A stretch of DNA of 64,000 bases from Microbispora rosea subsp. aerata. GTDB lineage: Bacteria; Actinomycetota; Actinomycetes; Streptosporangiales; Streptosporangiaceae. The notes beneath the pieces are model-generated. The model worked only from the letters and a program-made list of their open reading frames with translations. It was not told the origin of the DNA and ran no database searches. The position numbers and the translations under genes were made by a program. Positions 50,632-59,194 of the stretch are shown here, one piece after another. Location: assembly GCF_014647835.1 (NCBI RefSeq), contig NZ_BMPY01000005.1:186001-250000 (forward strand), written 5' to 3'. Each line of letters starts with the position of its first letter. Position 1 is the first letter of the stretch.

Positions 50632-51672
50632 ATGCATTCGGACAGACCTGTCTTCGTCGTCGGCTGCCCGCGCTCCGGCACCACCATGCTGCAGCTCATG
50701 CTGCACTCGCATCCGCGCATCGCGGTCCCGCCCGAGACGAGGTTCCTCGTCCCGGCCTACTTCTCCCGCAGGGCGTACGGCGACATGCGGCTGGCCGACA
50801 ACAGGCGCAGGCTGGCGACCTGGATCGCCGAGGGCAGGACCACGAAGTTCCACGAGCTGGGGCTGAGCCGTCCCGACTTCATCCAGGCGGCCATGCTCGG
50901 CCCGGGCAGCTTCGGCTCGGTCATCGGCATGGTCTTCAAGTGCTACGCCGAGCGCTTCGGCAAGCCGCGCTGGGGCGACAAGCGGCCCAGCTACTACCGG
51001 CACGTCGAGATGCTCATGCGGATGTTCCCCGACGCGCAGTTCATCCACCTCGTCAGGGACGGCCGCGACTGCGTGGCCTCGCTCAAGCAGATGCCCTGGT
51101 ACAAGGGCGACGCCGTGCACGCCATGGCCAACTGGGCCGAGGCCATCGACTTCGGCCGGCGGAACGCGCGCAAGCTGCCCTCCGACAGCTTCTACGAGCT
51201 GCGGTACGAGGACCTCACCGCCGACCCGGAGACCGAGCTGAAGAAGCTGTGCGTGTTCCTCGGCGAGGACTACGACCCGGCGATGTGCGAGCCGCGTCAC
51301 ATGGCCGAGCTGGCCGTGCCCAAGCACAAGGTGTGGCACAGCAACACCCACCAGGAGGTGACCACCGCCCACTCGGGCAAGTGGGCGTCCCGGCTCGAGC
51401 CCTGGGAGATCTCGCTGTGCGAGGAGGTCCTCGGCGAGCGGCTCACCGCGTACGGCTACGAGCTGAGCGGCGCGCGCAAGCCCGACCGCGACCACGTCGC
51501 GGCGTTCAAGACGGCGGCGAACAAGCGGCGCGCGGCGCGGCTGCGCAAGTACAACCGCGACCGGCTCACGCGGCTGCGCGAGCCCGGCCCGATCGCGGCG
51601 CTGCTGACCGAGGGCCAGCGGCGGCTCGCCGGCCTGCCCCAGCAGCGCAGCTACGAACTGCTCCCCCGCTGA
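50632..51672 (+). CDS. PAPS-dependent sulfotransferase
   Basis: 346 residues. The 5'-phosphosulfate loop GCPRSGTTML (residues ~11-20) and the 3'-phosphate motif HLVRDGRDCVASL are clear. Middle motifs RYEDLTADPETELKKLC and KWASRLEPWE match the carbohydrate/small-molecule sulfotransferase family. It would add sulfate from PAPS to a sugar hydroxyl in the cytoplasm. Following Stealth and TagF-like genes, it is a likely decorator of the surface polymer. Its 3' end is overlapped on the other strand by the frameshifted DUF6461 frame. Confidence 0.85.
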   Translation: MHSDRPVFVVGCPRSGTTMLQLMLHSHPRIAVPPETRFLVPAYFSRRAYGDMRLADNRRRLATWIAEGRTTKFHELGLSRPDFIQAAMLGPGSFGSVIGMVFKCYAERFGKPRWGDKRPSYYRHVEMLMRMFPDAQFIHLVRDGRDCVASLKQMPWYKGDAVHAMANWAEAIDFGRRNARKLPSDSFYELRYEDLTADPETELKKLCVFLGEDYDPAMCEPRHMAELAVPKHKVWHSNTHQEVTTAHSGKWASRLEPWEISLCEEVLGERLTAYGYELSGARKPDRDHVAAFKTAANKRRAARLRKYNRDRLTRLREPGPIAALLTEGQRRLAGLPQQRSYELLPR

Positions 51673-52515
51673 TCCCTCCTCCCGGGCGCCTCAGGCGCGG
51701 GGTCACGTCACCCCGCGCCGGGGGACGGCGGACGTCCCGGCGTCGTGCCGCGTCGTCGTCACCGCGCAGGAAATCCAACGCCTCGTCCACGTGCGGGTGC
51801 AGCAGGTGTGAGCCGTGCACCACCGCCGACGCCATCAGATATCTGATGTCGGCGACTTTGTCCGGTGTGGGCGCGTCCATGATCGCCCGGACTTTCGGGT
51901 CGTCGAGCACGTGGTGGTCACGGTATCGCTCCGGAACGATGTCGTCGGGGAGCGGATCTTCGACGAGCAGGCGCATGAGGTCGCCGCGCAGGAGCCACTC
52001 TTCCGTGAGCCGTTCACCGGTGATGTGCTCCGCGGCCAGGAGGGCGGCGGCCTGGCCCGCGAACGGATCTTCGGCGTCGGCCGCGTCGATGATCGAGTCG
52101 GCTTCACCCGGCAAGCGGCCGGGACGGCCGGCCGGGGAGGCCGTGGTCCGCTCGGCGATCAGTTCACCGGCGGCGGCATAGCTCAGGCGGTAGCCCTGCT
52201 CTCCGTCGAGAAACACGCTCACCGCCCGCCCGTGAGCCGACAGCGCCCTCAGCACTTCGGGCCTGGAGCCCTCGCACCCGTTCGGTTCGACAACCAGCGT
52301 CCAGTGCCGATCGTCCCGGCGACCAGGATGGGCAGGACGCCGGGGATGTCCGCGTTGTACTGCTCAATCTGCGCATCTTCCACGCTCATGAGTTCCGCCG
52401 CGGCCAGATCGGCGCCGAACGCACGCGCCACGTCCTCCAGCCCCGCCGGCTCGGACCAGGTCAGGCACACGGGGTCGGAAAACCACGCCGGAATGAGGGC
52501 CTTGTAGTCGTTCAC
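51566..52515 (-). pseudogene. DUF6461-family gene with a single frameshift
   Basis: A GTG at 52515 (AGAAGG five bases upstream) begins NDYKALIPAWFSDPVCLTW, GLEDVARAFGAD and MSVEDAQIEQYN, the family N-terminus. Around 52310 the frame changes: one base seems missing within GCCGGGAC. The continuation, in the next frame, is HWTLVVEPNG, VLRALSAHGRAVSVFLDGEQ and YRLSYAAAGELIAE, the expected family C-terminus, followed by an acidic tail. Either the gene is broken or this is a base error. Function unknown; such proteins are common single-copy actinomycete orphans. Confidence 0.6.
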
Positions 52516-52807
52516 GTCGCCTTCTCGCACGCCTCATCATCCATCGTGAAAAGCCGGCAAACGCCCGCCGTACGGCGCCGGGTCAGGTCACCCTGCGCCG
52601 GGGGAGCGGCAGGCGCGACCGGGTGAACGCGGCGCCGCCGAGCGCGGCCGGCAGGGGGAGCCCCACGACGAGCAGGCCGATGAGCGCCCAGGCCGCGGGC
52701 ACGACCGTCGTCGTCCCGTCGGCGCGCGGGACCCGGCTATCCGCGCCGGGGCGGTCGTGGGGCGGGCGATCCCGCCGTGGGACGTTTGCCCCCGGGGGAG
52801 GCCGCTC
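52516..52807. other. Gap with a possible C-terminal membrane-helix remnant
   Basis: 292 bases without a full gene. On the minus strand, ending at 52583, an open stretch encodes a hydrophobic helix (VVPAAWALIGLLVVGLPL) followed by a basic tail, but it has no good start. It may be the 3' remnant of a lost membrane-protein gene. Confidence 0.35.
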
Positions 52808-53689
52808 TCACGCGCCTTTCACGGGTGGGTTGAAGCGGGAGTATTCCTCGAACGCCCAGCGCAGCGGGCTCGCGCCGGCGACCTGGAGCACCCGCTCGAC
52901 GTCGAACTCCACGAGCCGCTGGGCGCCCGGCACCCCGCGCGGGTCCCAGTCGACCCGCGCCCTGCCGGTGACGTGCAGCGCGTCGCCGGTGGCCCAGTCG
53001 AGGAAGAGCAGACCGGCGGCGGGGTTCAGCTCCAGGTTGCCGAGGGTCATGTACATCAGGTTGCCCGTGTAGTCGGGCCAGACGAGCCGCCGGGAGTCCA
53101 CCACCTCGACGAATCCGGGGTTGCCGCCCCGGTGTGAGACGTCCGAGCCGAGCCCGGGCGCGTGCGTCGCGACGAAGAAGGTGTCGGCGGCCTCGATCCA
53201 CTCCTGCTGGACCTGCGACAGGCGGTCCCCGAGCCACGGCGTCCGCTCGCCCGGCTCCAGCTCCTCGACGATCGTCCGCTTCTGCAGATATTTGGGGCAG
53301 TTGGAGTAGACCTGCTCGGTCCGTACGACCAGGTGGTCGCCGTTCCGCCGGGCCCGGCCGTTGACCCGCATGCGGCGCCGGGTCCACGGCTCGATGGCCA
53401 GCATGCCGATGTCGCGCTCGTCGTCGAACAGCCCCGCGAGCGGCGCGTCCGGCACCGCGTGCACCAAGATCGTACGGTCGCCGGACGGGGCGACGAAGCC
53501 CGCCGGGCCGGTGAGCGGCGCGGCCCACACCCGGCCTTCACGGTCCTCCGCGCCGATCACGACCATGCGCTGGGACTCCAGGAACCGCGCCGCGACCTCC
53601 GGGATCTCGGCCCGCACCCGGGCGGAGCCGTGGCCGTCCAGCCGTACGCCCGCGCGGCGCTGGACCGCGATCTCTCCGGGGTGCCGCAT
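52808..53689 (-). CDS. Pyridoxamine 5'-phosphate oxidase-like / FMN-binding split-barrel protein
   Basis: 293 residues from ATG 53689, one base after the upstream stop, so coupled to the VOC gene. The split-barrel fold is suggested by MVVIGAEDREGRVWAAPLTG near residue 45, GLLFLDWATGDALHVTGRA and RRNGDHLVV. FMN contacts are probable at RPLTG-like positions. It resembles F420/FMN-binding oxidoreductases of the PNPOx-like superfamily rather than a vitamin B6 enzyme. Its partner suggests joint chemistry on an electrophile or toxic small molecule; not proven. Confidence 0.7.
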   Translation of the reverse strand: MRHPGEIAVQRRAGVRLDGHGSARVRAEIPEVAARFLESQRMVVIGAEDREGRVWAAPLTGPAGFVAPSGDRTILVHAVPDAPLAGLFDDERDIGMLAIEPWTRRRMRVNGRARRNGDHLVVRTEQVYSNCPKYLQKRTIVEELEPGERTPWLGDRLSQVQQEWIEAADTFFVATHAPGLGSDVSHRGGNPGFVEVVDSRRLVWPDYTGNLMYMTLGNLELNPAAGLLFLDWATGDALHVTGRARVDWDPRGVPGAQRLVEFDVERVLQVAGASPLRWAFEEYSRFNPPVKGA

Positions 53690-53690
53690 C

Positions 53691-54134
53691 TTAGAAGAAG
53701 CCGCAGGTCGGGGCGTCGGAACGGGGAGCGGGGCGCTCGCCGGCGCCGCTTGGCGCGTAGATCTCCAGCCGGATCCCGTCGGGGTCCTCGAAGAACAGTC
53801 CGCCCGAGGCGCCGCCCTCACGGTGCGGCACGATGCCGCCATGGTGGATCTTCGCCCCGGTCTCCCGGACGGCGGCCTCCGCCCTGCGCACGGCCTCGAT
53901 GTCCGGCACCTCGAAGGACAGGTGGTGCAGCCCCGGCAGTCCCGGGGCGAACGCGCCCTCGCTCTGCTGCCACAGCGTCAGCACGAGCGTGCCGTCCTGG
54001 GCGAGGAACGCGTACCGGCGCCCCTCGTCGGCCGACTCCTCGGCGACCTCGAAGCCGAAGACCTTCCGGTAGAAGCCGACCGACCTGTCGAGGTCGGAGA
54101 CGTTCAGCCCGACGTGCCCCCTGGTGAAGCTCAT
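53691..54134 (-). CDS. VOC-family (glyoxalase-like) protein
   Basis: 147 residues from ATG 54134 with AGGGACGG upstream. VOC-fold elements: RGHVGLNVSDLDRSVGFYRKVFGFEV at the start, HHLSFEVPDIEAVRRAEA in the middle and GLFFEDPDGIRLEIYAP near the end, the last Glu being a metal ligand. It should be a metal-dependent lyase, dioxygenase or resistance protein. The second gene of the pair follows immediately. An inverted TAACGGA/TCCATTA-like region precedes it at about 54157-54205. Confidence 0.82.
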   Translation of the reverse strand: MSFTRGHVGLNVSDLDRSVGFYRKVFGFEVAEESADEGRRYAFLAQDGTLVLTLWQQSEGAFAPGLPGLHHLSFEVPDIEAVRRAEAAVRETGAKIHHGGIVPHREGGASGGLFFEDPDGIRLEIYAPSGAGERPAPRSDAPTCGFF

Positions 54135-54359
54135 GGCCGTCCCTTCGTCACGCGTTCTAATGGATGGATCCGTTAGAAGAATGAGAAAAGACTAACGGAA
54201 GGAAGCGCTTGAGTCCATTAGAGTCCGTGCCGCTGTCGGGCTCGATCACGCCCGGACCGGCCCGTACGGGCATGCGCGGCCGACGTGATGAGGGGGACCC
54301 GAGGTCAGTCAGGCGTCGGGTCAAACCTCACCGGGAGGCGCTCACCTACATCATCACTG

Positions 54360-54947
54360 TCAGGCGTGCTTGTGCTGCCGGTAGTGGCGGGCGGCTCGGG
54401 CACGGTTGCCGCAGGCCACGGAGCACCACTCCTGACGCGGGTGCTCCTTGACGAAATACAGCACGCACCGGGGCGCGGGGCAGACGCGTATCCGCTCCCG
54501 GTGCGGCCCGGCCAGCAGGTCGATCGCGGCGGACGCGAGGGCCGCCCGCAGGCGTGCGGAGTCGCCGGCGGCCCGCGCGGGCACGGTGCGGGCGCGGGGC
54601 GCGTCGCCCGGCGGCCACTCGAGCCGGGGGGCGACGGGCACCGCCGCCGCCGTGGCGTTCACCAGGTCGAGGGAGGGCTCGAAGGCCGGGAGGCGGGCCG
54701 CGTCCGCGCCGCTCGGGGGCCCGGGGGCGACGGCCCGCGCGAGCAGCGCGCGGATCGCCTGCCGCAGCGCCACGACCTCCTCGCGCATCTCCTCCGTGGC
54801 GGTGAAGACGGCTGGGTCGACGCCGAGATCGGCCGCGTGGGCCCGGACCCAGGCGGTCAGGCCGCCCGCGTCCTCCAGCGCGTCCACCAGGCCGGAGCGG
54901 TCCGCGCGGACGGTGCTTGCGAATTCCAGTGCCAGCAGGGAGGACAT
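54360..54947 (-). CDS. CGNR zinc-finger regulator
   Basis: 195 residues. The N-terminal ABATE domain reads LALEFASTVRADRSGLVDAL and continues with conserved helices. The C-terminal CGNR zinc finger is complete: CPAPRCVLYFVKEHPRQEWC in part, then CSVACGNRARAARHY, giving the four zinc-binding cysteines. Such proteins are stress-related transcription regulators. The neighbouring VOC/PNPOx pair diverges from 54134 and could be its target. The effector is unknown. Confidence 0.85.
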   Translation of the reverse strand: MSSLLALEFASTVRADRSGLVDALEDAGGLTAWVRAHAADLGVDPAVFTATEEMREEVVALRQAIRALLARAVAPGPPSGADAARLPAFEPSLDLVNATAAAVPVAPRLEWPPGDAPRARTVPARAAGDSARLRAALASAAIDLLAGPHRERIRVCPAPRCVLYFVKEHPRQEWCSVACGNRARAARHYRQHKHA

Positions 54948-54997
54948 CGCCCAAGTCTAACGCGGTCGGCCACCCATGCCCGTGAGACCGAAGGGCG

Positions 54998-55204
54998 TCA
55001 GCGGCGGATGGCCTTGGCGAGGATCGCGACGAAGGCCGCGAACGCGAGGCCCCCGACGAGGATGGGCGCCATGATGACCGCGTCGGGTTCGGGACCGGTC
55101 ACATAACGGATGCCCATGCCGATGAACAGCAGGCCGCACAGCAGGGACATCCAGTTCGTACGGTGCACCCGGCGCGGGCGCTCGGGCGGGAACTCAGGCC
55201 GCAC
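54998..55204 (-). CDS. Small two-helix membrane protein downstream of PspC gene
   Basis: 68 residues from a GTG at 55204, overlapping the PspC stop by 11 bases. Two hydrophobic segments are seen: SLLCGLLFIGMGIRYV and IMAPILVGGLAFAAFVAILA. The N-terminus is proline-rich and basic. Coupling to the PspC gene suggests a small partner of it. No family function can be given. Confidence 0.6.
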   Translation of the reverse strand: MRPEFPPERPRRVHRTNWMSLLCGLLFIGMGIRYVTGPEPDAVIMAPILVGGLAFAAFVAILAKAIRR

Positions 55205-57197
55205 GGCGCACCTCCACGTCGCCGAGCCCGACCTTGAGGTGCAGCTCGATCGTCGGCGCGTCGCCCTCGACGGGCGTCTCCGGCTCCAGCACGCGGCTGA
55301 ACCGCACGTCGGTGCCGTCCTCGACCTTGTGGTCGATCCTCACCTCGCCCAGCCTGGCCAAGCCGTGCACCTCGACCCGGGCGTTCGCCGGGACGATCAC
55401 CGTGACCTGTCCCAGCGACACCGACACGTCGAATCTGACCCGTGCGCCGGGTTTGAGCGTGATGTCGCTCAGGTCGAGCTTGCCGTCGCCGATGCCCAGT
55501 TCGTACGTGCTGTCCGACTGGACGGTGCCGACGGGATGCCACACGAAGCTGCCGATCTTGCGGGGGATGCCGTTCACCGTCGAGCTTCCCACCAGCACGA
55601 GGGCCACGATCGTCCCGGCGGCGATCAGCCCGGCGCCCCGGCCGAACCACGCCGTGACCAGCAGGCCGGCGCCGATCGTGACGAGGACGGCCCCGCCGAC
55701 GACCGGCAGGCCGACCGTGCCGGAGCCGGTCCGCTGCATGGTGACCATGATCCCTCCAACGATCAGGGCGAGGCAGATGGTGAGGACGCCCACAAACGAC
55801 TTGGGACGCTTGGGTTTCGCAGGTCGCGCGGGCGGGGGCGGCACGGGCGGGCCGTACGGGCTCGGCGCGTAGGGCGAGGCGTAGGGGTGGCGCGGCTCGC
55901 GCATCGTGTAGGGGCCGTGCGGGGCGAAGGGCTCTCCGGATCCGAACGCGTGTCCCCCGGCTGCGTACTCCCGGTGGGCTCCGGTGCCGCTACGACCGTA
56001 CACGCCCTCTCTCGCCTCACGGGCCAGGTCGGACAGCCTCCGATATCCGCTCTGCGCGGGAGGCGGGGGGATGGGCGGCCCGGCCGGTGCGGAGGCCCAG
56101 CCGGCCGATGCCCCGGCGCCGGCCGCGCCGGAAACACCGGGAGCGTGGGGGCCGGGGGCGGGCTCGGCGGCCAGGCGGGCGACGGTTTCGAACGGCCGGG
56201 TCGGCGGATCGCCCCCGGGCCGCCCGGCCGACGCCGGTGCGCCCTCGGCGACGGCGTCCTGGACGAGCGTCTCGTCCGGAGCCGCGTTCTTCCCGGCGTC
56301 CGGGTCCTGGACCACTGTGTCGTCCGGGACCGCGTCCCGCGCGGTGTCCCTTCCCGCGGCTTTCCCGGAGTCCGCCGCGACCGGGTCCTGGATCGCCGTG
56401 TCGTCCGCGACCGTGCGCCGGCTCGGCGTCTCATGCGACGCGTCGTCGCCGGAGCCCGTGTCCTTCGCCGCGGGCGTCTTCGCGCTCGTCTCGTGGACCG
56501 CCGTCTCGTCCACCGCCGCGGCGGAAGCGACCGGTCCCCGCGCCGCGTCGCCCGCCGCCGGCTCCTGTCCCGGGCCGCGGCCCTGCCAGGTTGGCGACGC
56601 CGTCTCCCTCGGCGGTGTCTCCGGGGTCGGCACTCCCGTCCCCGGCCTGCCGTACGGCTCCCCGGCGTACGGCGAGGCGAAGGGCGCGAACGGCGCGAAG
56701 TCAGAGGAGGCCCGGGTCACGCCGCGCCGTCCGGTCGCCCGCTCGGGCATCGACTTGGCCATCGTCAGCAGATCGACGCCGCGCGCGTGGGCGGCCAGCA
56801 GCACGATGGCCAGCAGCGTGCCGACCACGATCGTGCCCCGGTTGATCCCCCCGGAGACGACGTTGATGATCAGTCCGAACGCGAAGACCGCGGCCAGCAG
56901 CGCGAGCACGGTCTCGGCGTCGAACAGCCGCCGGGTCCACTGCTCCAGGTGGCCGGGGCCGCCGCCCGGCTGGCGCATCAGCAAGAACGCCGCGATGTAC
57001 AGCAGGATGCCGGTGCCGGAGGCGAGGACCAGCACCGCGAAACCGACCCGGAAGAGCACGGGGTCCATGCCCGTGAACCTGCCGAGGCCCGCGCAGACGC
57101 CCGTGATCATGCGCCCGTCCCGGGAGCGGCTCAGCACCTTCTCGGGCTCGGGCGGGCCCGCGGACTCGGAGGCGGGGGTCGGTGGTGCTTCGGTCAT
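55194..57197 (-). CDS. PspC-domain membrane protein with LiaF-like C-terminal domain
   Basis: 667 residues. Residues ~20-85 are a PspC domain (LSRSRDGRMITGVCAGLGRFTGMDPVLFRVGFAVL, split here: GVCAGLGRFTGMDPVL), followed by two more helices. A long disordered, Pro/Glu/Asp-rich part (~150-400) holds degenerate DDT-VQDP repeats. Two or three helices at ~440-530 precede a beta-rich, LiaF-type C-terminal domain (ITLKPGARVRFDVSVSLG, GLARLGEVRIDHKVEDG). It is divergent from the PspC kinase and probably its signalling partner in envelope-stress sensing. Confidence 0.82.
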   Translation of the reverse strand: MTEAPPTPASESAGPPEPEKVLSRSRDGRMITGVCAGLGRFTGMDPVLFRVGFAVLVLASGTGILLYIAAFLLMRQPGGGPGHLEQWTRRLFDAETVLALLAAVFAFGLIINVVSGGINRGTIVVGTLLAIVLLAAHARGVDLLTMAKSMPERATGRRGVTRASSDFAPFAPFASPYAGEPYGRPGTGVPTPETPPRETASPTWQGRGPGQEPAAGDAARGPVASAAAVDETAVHETSAKTPAAKDTGSGDDASHETPSRRTVADDTAIQDPVAADSGKAAGRDTARDAVPDDTVVQDPDAGKNAAPDETLVQDAVAEGAPASAGRPGGDPPTRPFETVARLAAEPAPGPHAPGVSGAAGAGASAGWASAPAGPPIPPPPAQSGYRRLSDLAREAREGVYGRSGTGAHREYAAGGHAFGSGEPFAPHGPYTMREPRHPYASPYAPSPYGPPVPPPPARPAKPKRPKSFVGVLTICLALIVGGIMVTMQRTGSGTVGLPVVGGAVLVTIGAGLLVTAWFGRGAGLIAAGTIVALVLVGSSTVNGIPRKIGSFVWHPVGTVQSDSTYELGIGDGKLDLSDITLKPGARVRFDVSVSLGQVTVIVPANARVEVHGLARLGEVRIDHKVEDGTDVRFSRVLEPETPVEGDAPTIELHLKVGLGDVEVRRAA

Positions 57198-57319
57198 GGT
57201 CCCATCCTGGCCTCGCCCGCCGTACCCCTGCTATCGGGGGAACCCCTGACTCGTCCCCGACTCCTCAGGGACGGTGTCAGGGCATGCCCTGATGCGCTCA
57301 TGCTCCCTGACGTGTGACG
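57198..57319. promoter_or_regulatory. Divergent PspC region rich in CCCTGA half-sites
   Basis: The 122-base divergent gap holds a perfect 16-base palindrome TCAGGGCATGCCCTGA (57277-57292). Further CCCTGA/TCAGGG copies lie near 57244, 57264 and 57304. This density suggests the operator of the adjacent LuxR-type regulator. Promoter boxes are not clear. Confidence 0.65.
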
Positions 57320-58516
57320 ATGCTTCCCGAGATGTCTGAGATGCCTAACGCCCCCGCGGCGTACCCCCGGATGGTCCGGCCCCTCGCGGGCCGGGTGGTC
57401 GCGGGCGTCGCGCAGGGCGCAGCCGCCCAGCTGCGGCTCGACCCCGTCGTGCTGCGCCTCGCGTTCGTGTTGCTCACTGTCGTCGACGGGCTGGGCGTCG
57501 TGGCGTACGCCGCGCTGTGGATGTTCACCCCCAAGGAGGAGGTGAAGGGCCGCGTGCCGGCCCGCGAGTGGGGCCAGCTCGCCGCGTACGGCGTGCTGTG
57601 GCTGGCGCTGGCGGGCTTCGCGTGGCTGACGGGCGCCTCGGACGGCGGGTTCGGCACGTGGCCGATCGCCGTCGGCGGCATCGGCGCGCTGATCCTGTGG
57701 CAGCAGGCCGACCCGGGGCGGCGGCAGCGGTGGATGTCCGGCGCGGTCAAGCAGGTCAGCACGACCTGGGTGCGCACCGGCATCGGGGCGCTGCTCGTCG
57801 TCGTGGGCGCGATCGGCTTCCTGGCCGCGAGCGGCGAGCTGGCCAAGGCCAAGACCGGCCTGGTGTTCACCGCCGTCGTCGTCGGCGGCATGCTGATGAT
57901 CGCCGCGCCCTGGCTGGCCTCGCTCGTCAAGGAGCTCCAGCGCGAGCGCACCGAGCGCATCAGACAGGAGGAGCGGGCCGAGGTGGCCGCGCACGTCCAC
58001 GACTCCGTGCTGCACACGCTCACCCTCATCCAGCGCAACGCCCACGACCCGCGGGAGGTCACCCGGCTCGCCCGGTCGCAGGAGCGGGAGCTGCGCAACT
58101 GGCTCTACCAGCCCAAGCAGGACGCCGACGCCACCCTCGCCGCCGCCGTACGGCGGGTCGCGGCCGAGGAGGAGGACGCCCACGGCGTGCAGGTCGAGGT
58201 CGTCTGCGTGGGCGACTGCGAGCTGAACGAGGGGCTGGTGGCCATGCTGCACGCCACCCGGCAGGCGATCGTCAACGCGTGCAAATACAGTGGGGCTCCG
58301 GTGGTCTCCGTCTACGCCGAGGTCGAGCCCGACGAGGTGACGGTGTTCGTCCGGGACCGGGGCAAGGGCTTCGTGCTCGACGACGTTCCCGAAGACCGGA
58401 TGGGCATCCGCCAGTCGATCATCGGCAGGATGGAGCGCAACGGGGGAAGCGCCCGGGTCAGGACCGAGCCCGGCGACGGAACCGAGGTCATGCTGACCAT
58501 GAAGAGGGAAAGATGA
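57320..58516 (+). CDS. PspC-domain sensor histidine kinase
   Basis: About 398 residues; ATG 57320 is chosen, but GTG 57314 and ATGs at 57332 and 57341 are also possible, and no ribosome site stands out. Residues ~18-75 are a PspC domain (VRPLAGRVVAGVAQGAAAQLRLDPVVLRLAF in part). Further membrane helices reach ~residue 205. The HisKA_3 box AEVAAHVHDSVLHTLTLIQ holds the phosphoacceptor His near residue 230. The ATPase N-box TRQAIVNACKYSGA and G-box DRGKGF follow. It is coupled to the response regulator by ATGA. Confidence 0.88.
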   Translation: MLPEMSEMPNAPAAYPRMVRPLAGRVVAGVAQGAAAQLRLDPVVLRLAFVLLTVVDGLGVVAYAALWMFTPKEEVKGRVPAREWGQLAAYGVLWLALAGFAWLTGASDGGFGTWPIAVGGIGALILWQQADPGRRQRWMSGAVKQVSTTWVRTGIGALLVVVGAIGFLAASGELAKAKTGLVFTAVVVGGMLMIAAPWLASLVKELQRERTERIRQEERAEVAAHVHDSVLHTLTLIQRNAHDPREVTRLARSQERELRNWLYQPKQDADATLAAAVRRVAAEEEDAHGVQVEVVCVGDCELNEGLVAMLHATRQAIVNACKYSGAPVVSVYAEVEPDEVTVFVRDRGKGFVLDDVPEDRMGIRQSIIGRMERNGGSARVRTEPGDGTEVMLTMKRER

Positions 58517-59151
58517 AGACCGTACGCGTGCTGATCGTCGACGACCACCGGCTGTTCCGTTCCGGCGTACGGGCCGAGCTGGGGCCGTCGATCCAGGTGG
58601 TCGGCGAGGCCGGAGACGTGGACTCGGCGGTGAAGGCGATCGACGAGCTGCGGCCCGACGTGGTGCTGCTCGACGTGCACATGCCGGGCGGCGGGGGCCA
58701 GGAGGTCCTGCGGCGGGTCCTCGGCTCGGGTTCCTCGGTGCGCTTCCTCGCGCTGTCGGTGTCGGACGCCGCCGAGGACGTGATCGGGGTCATCCGGGGC
58801 GGCGCCCGGGGCTACGTCACCAAGACGATCAGCGGCGCGGAGCTGACCGACGCGATCATCCGCGTGTCGGAGGGCGACGCGGTGTTCTCGCCGCGGCTGG
58901 CCGGGTTCGTCCTCGACGCGTTCGCCTCCACGGAGGCCCCGCCCATCGACCCGGAGCTCGACTCGCTCACCCAGCGGGAGCGCGAGGTGTTGCGGCTGAT
59001 CGCCCGGGGCTACGCGTACAAGGAGATCGCCAAGGAGCTGTTCATCTCGGTCAAGACCGTCGAGACGCACGTGTCGAGCGTGCTGCGGAAGCTGCAGCTG
59101 TCCAACCGCCACGAGCTGTCGCGCTGGGCCACCGCACGCCGTCTGGTGTGA
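58513..59151 (+). CDS. NarL/LuxR-family response regulator, partner of the PspC kinase
   Basis: 212 residues, ATG 58513 overlapping the kinase stop with GAAGAGGGAAAG as ribosome site. The receiver has DDH near residue 10, phosphoacceptor Asp in VVLLDVHMPGG (near 54), and ARGYVTKTISG. The LuxR HTH is LTQREREVLRLIARGYAYKEIAKELFISVKTVETHVSSV, key parts YKEIAKELFIS and KTVETHVSSVL. It should bind the CCCTGA operators in the divergent gap upstream. Role in envelope stress is inferred from the PspC partners. Confidence 0.9.
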   Translation: MKTVRVLIVDDHRLFRSGVRAELGPSIQVVGEAGDVDSAVKAIDELRPDVVLLDVHMPGGGGQEVLRRVLGSGSSVRFLALSVSDAAEDVIGVIRGGARGYVTKTISGAELTDAIIRVSEGDAVFSPRLAGFVLDAFASTEAPPIDPELDSLTQREREVLRLIARGYAYKEIAKELFISVKTVETHVSSVLRKLQLSNRHELSRWATARRLV

Positions 59152-59194
59152 ACCCGCCTGGTGCGATCGCCCTCCGGCGTGCGACGCTCGGTAG

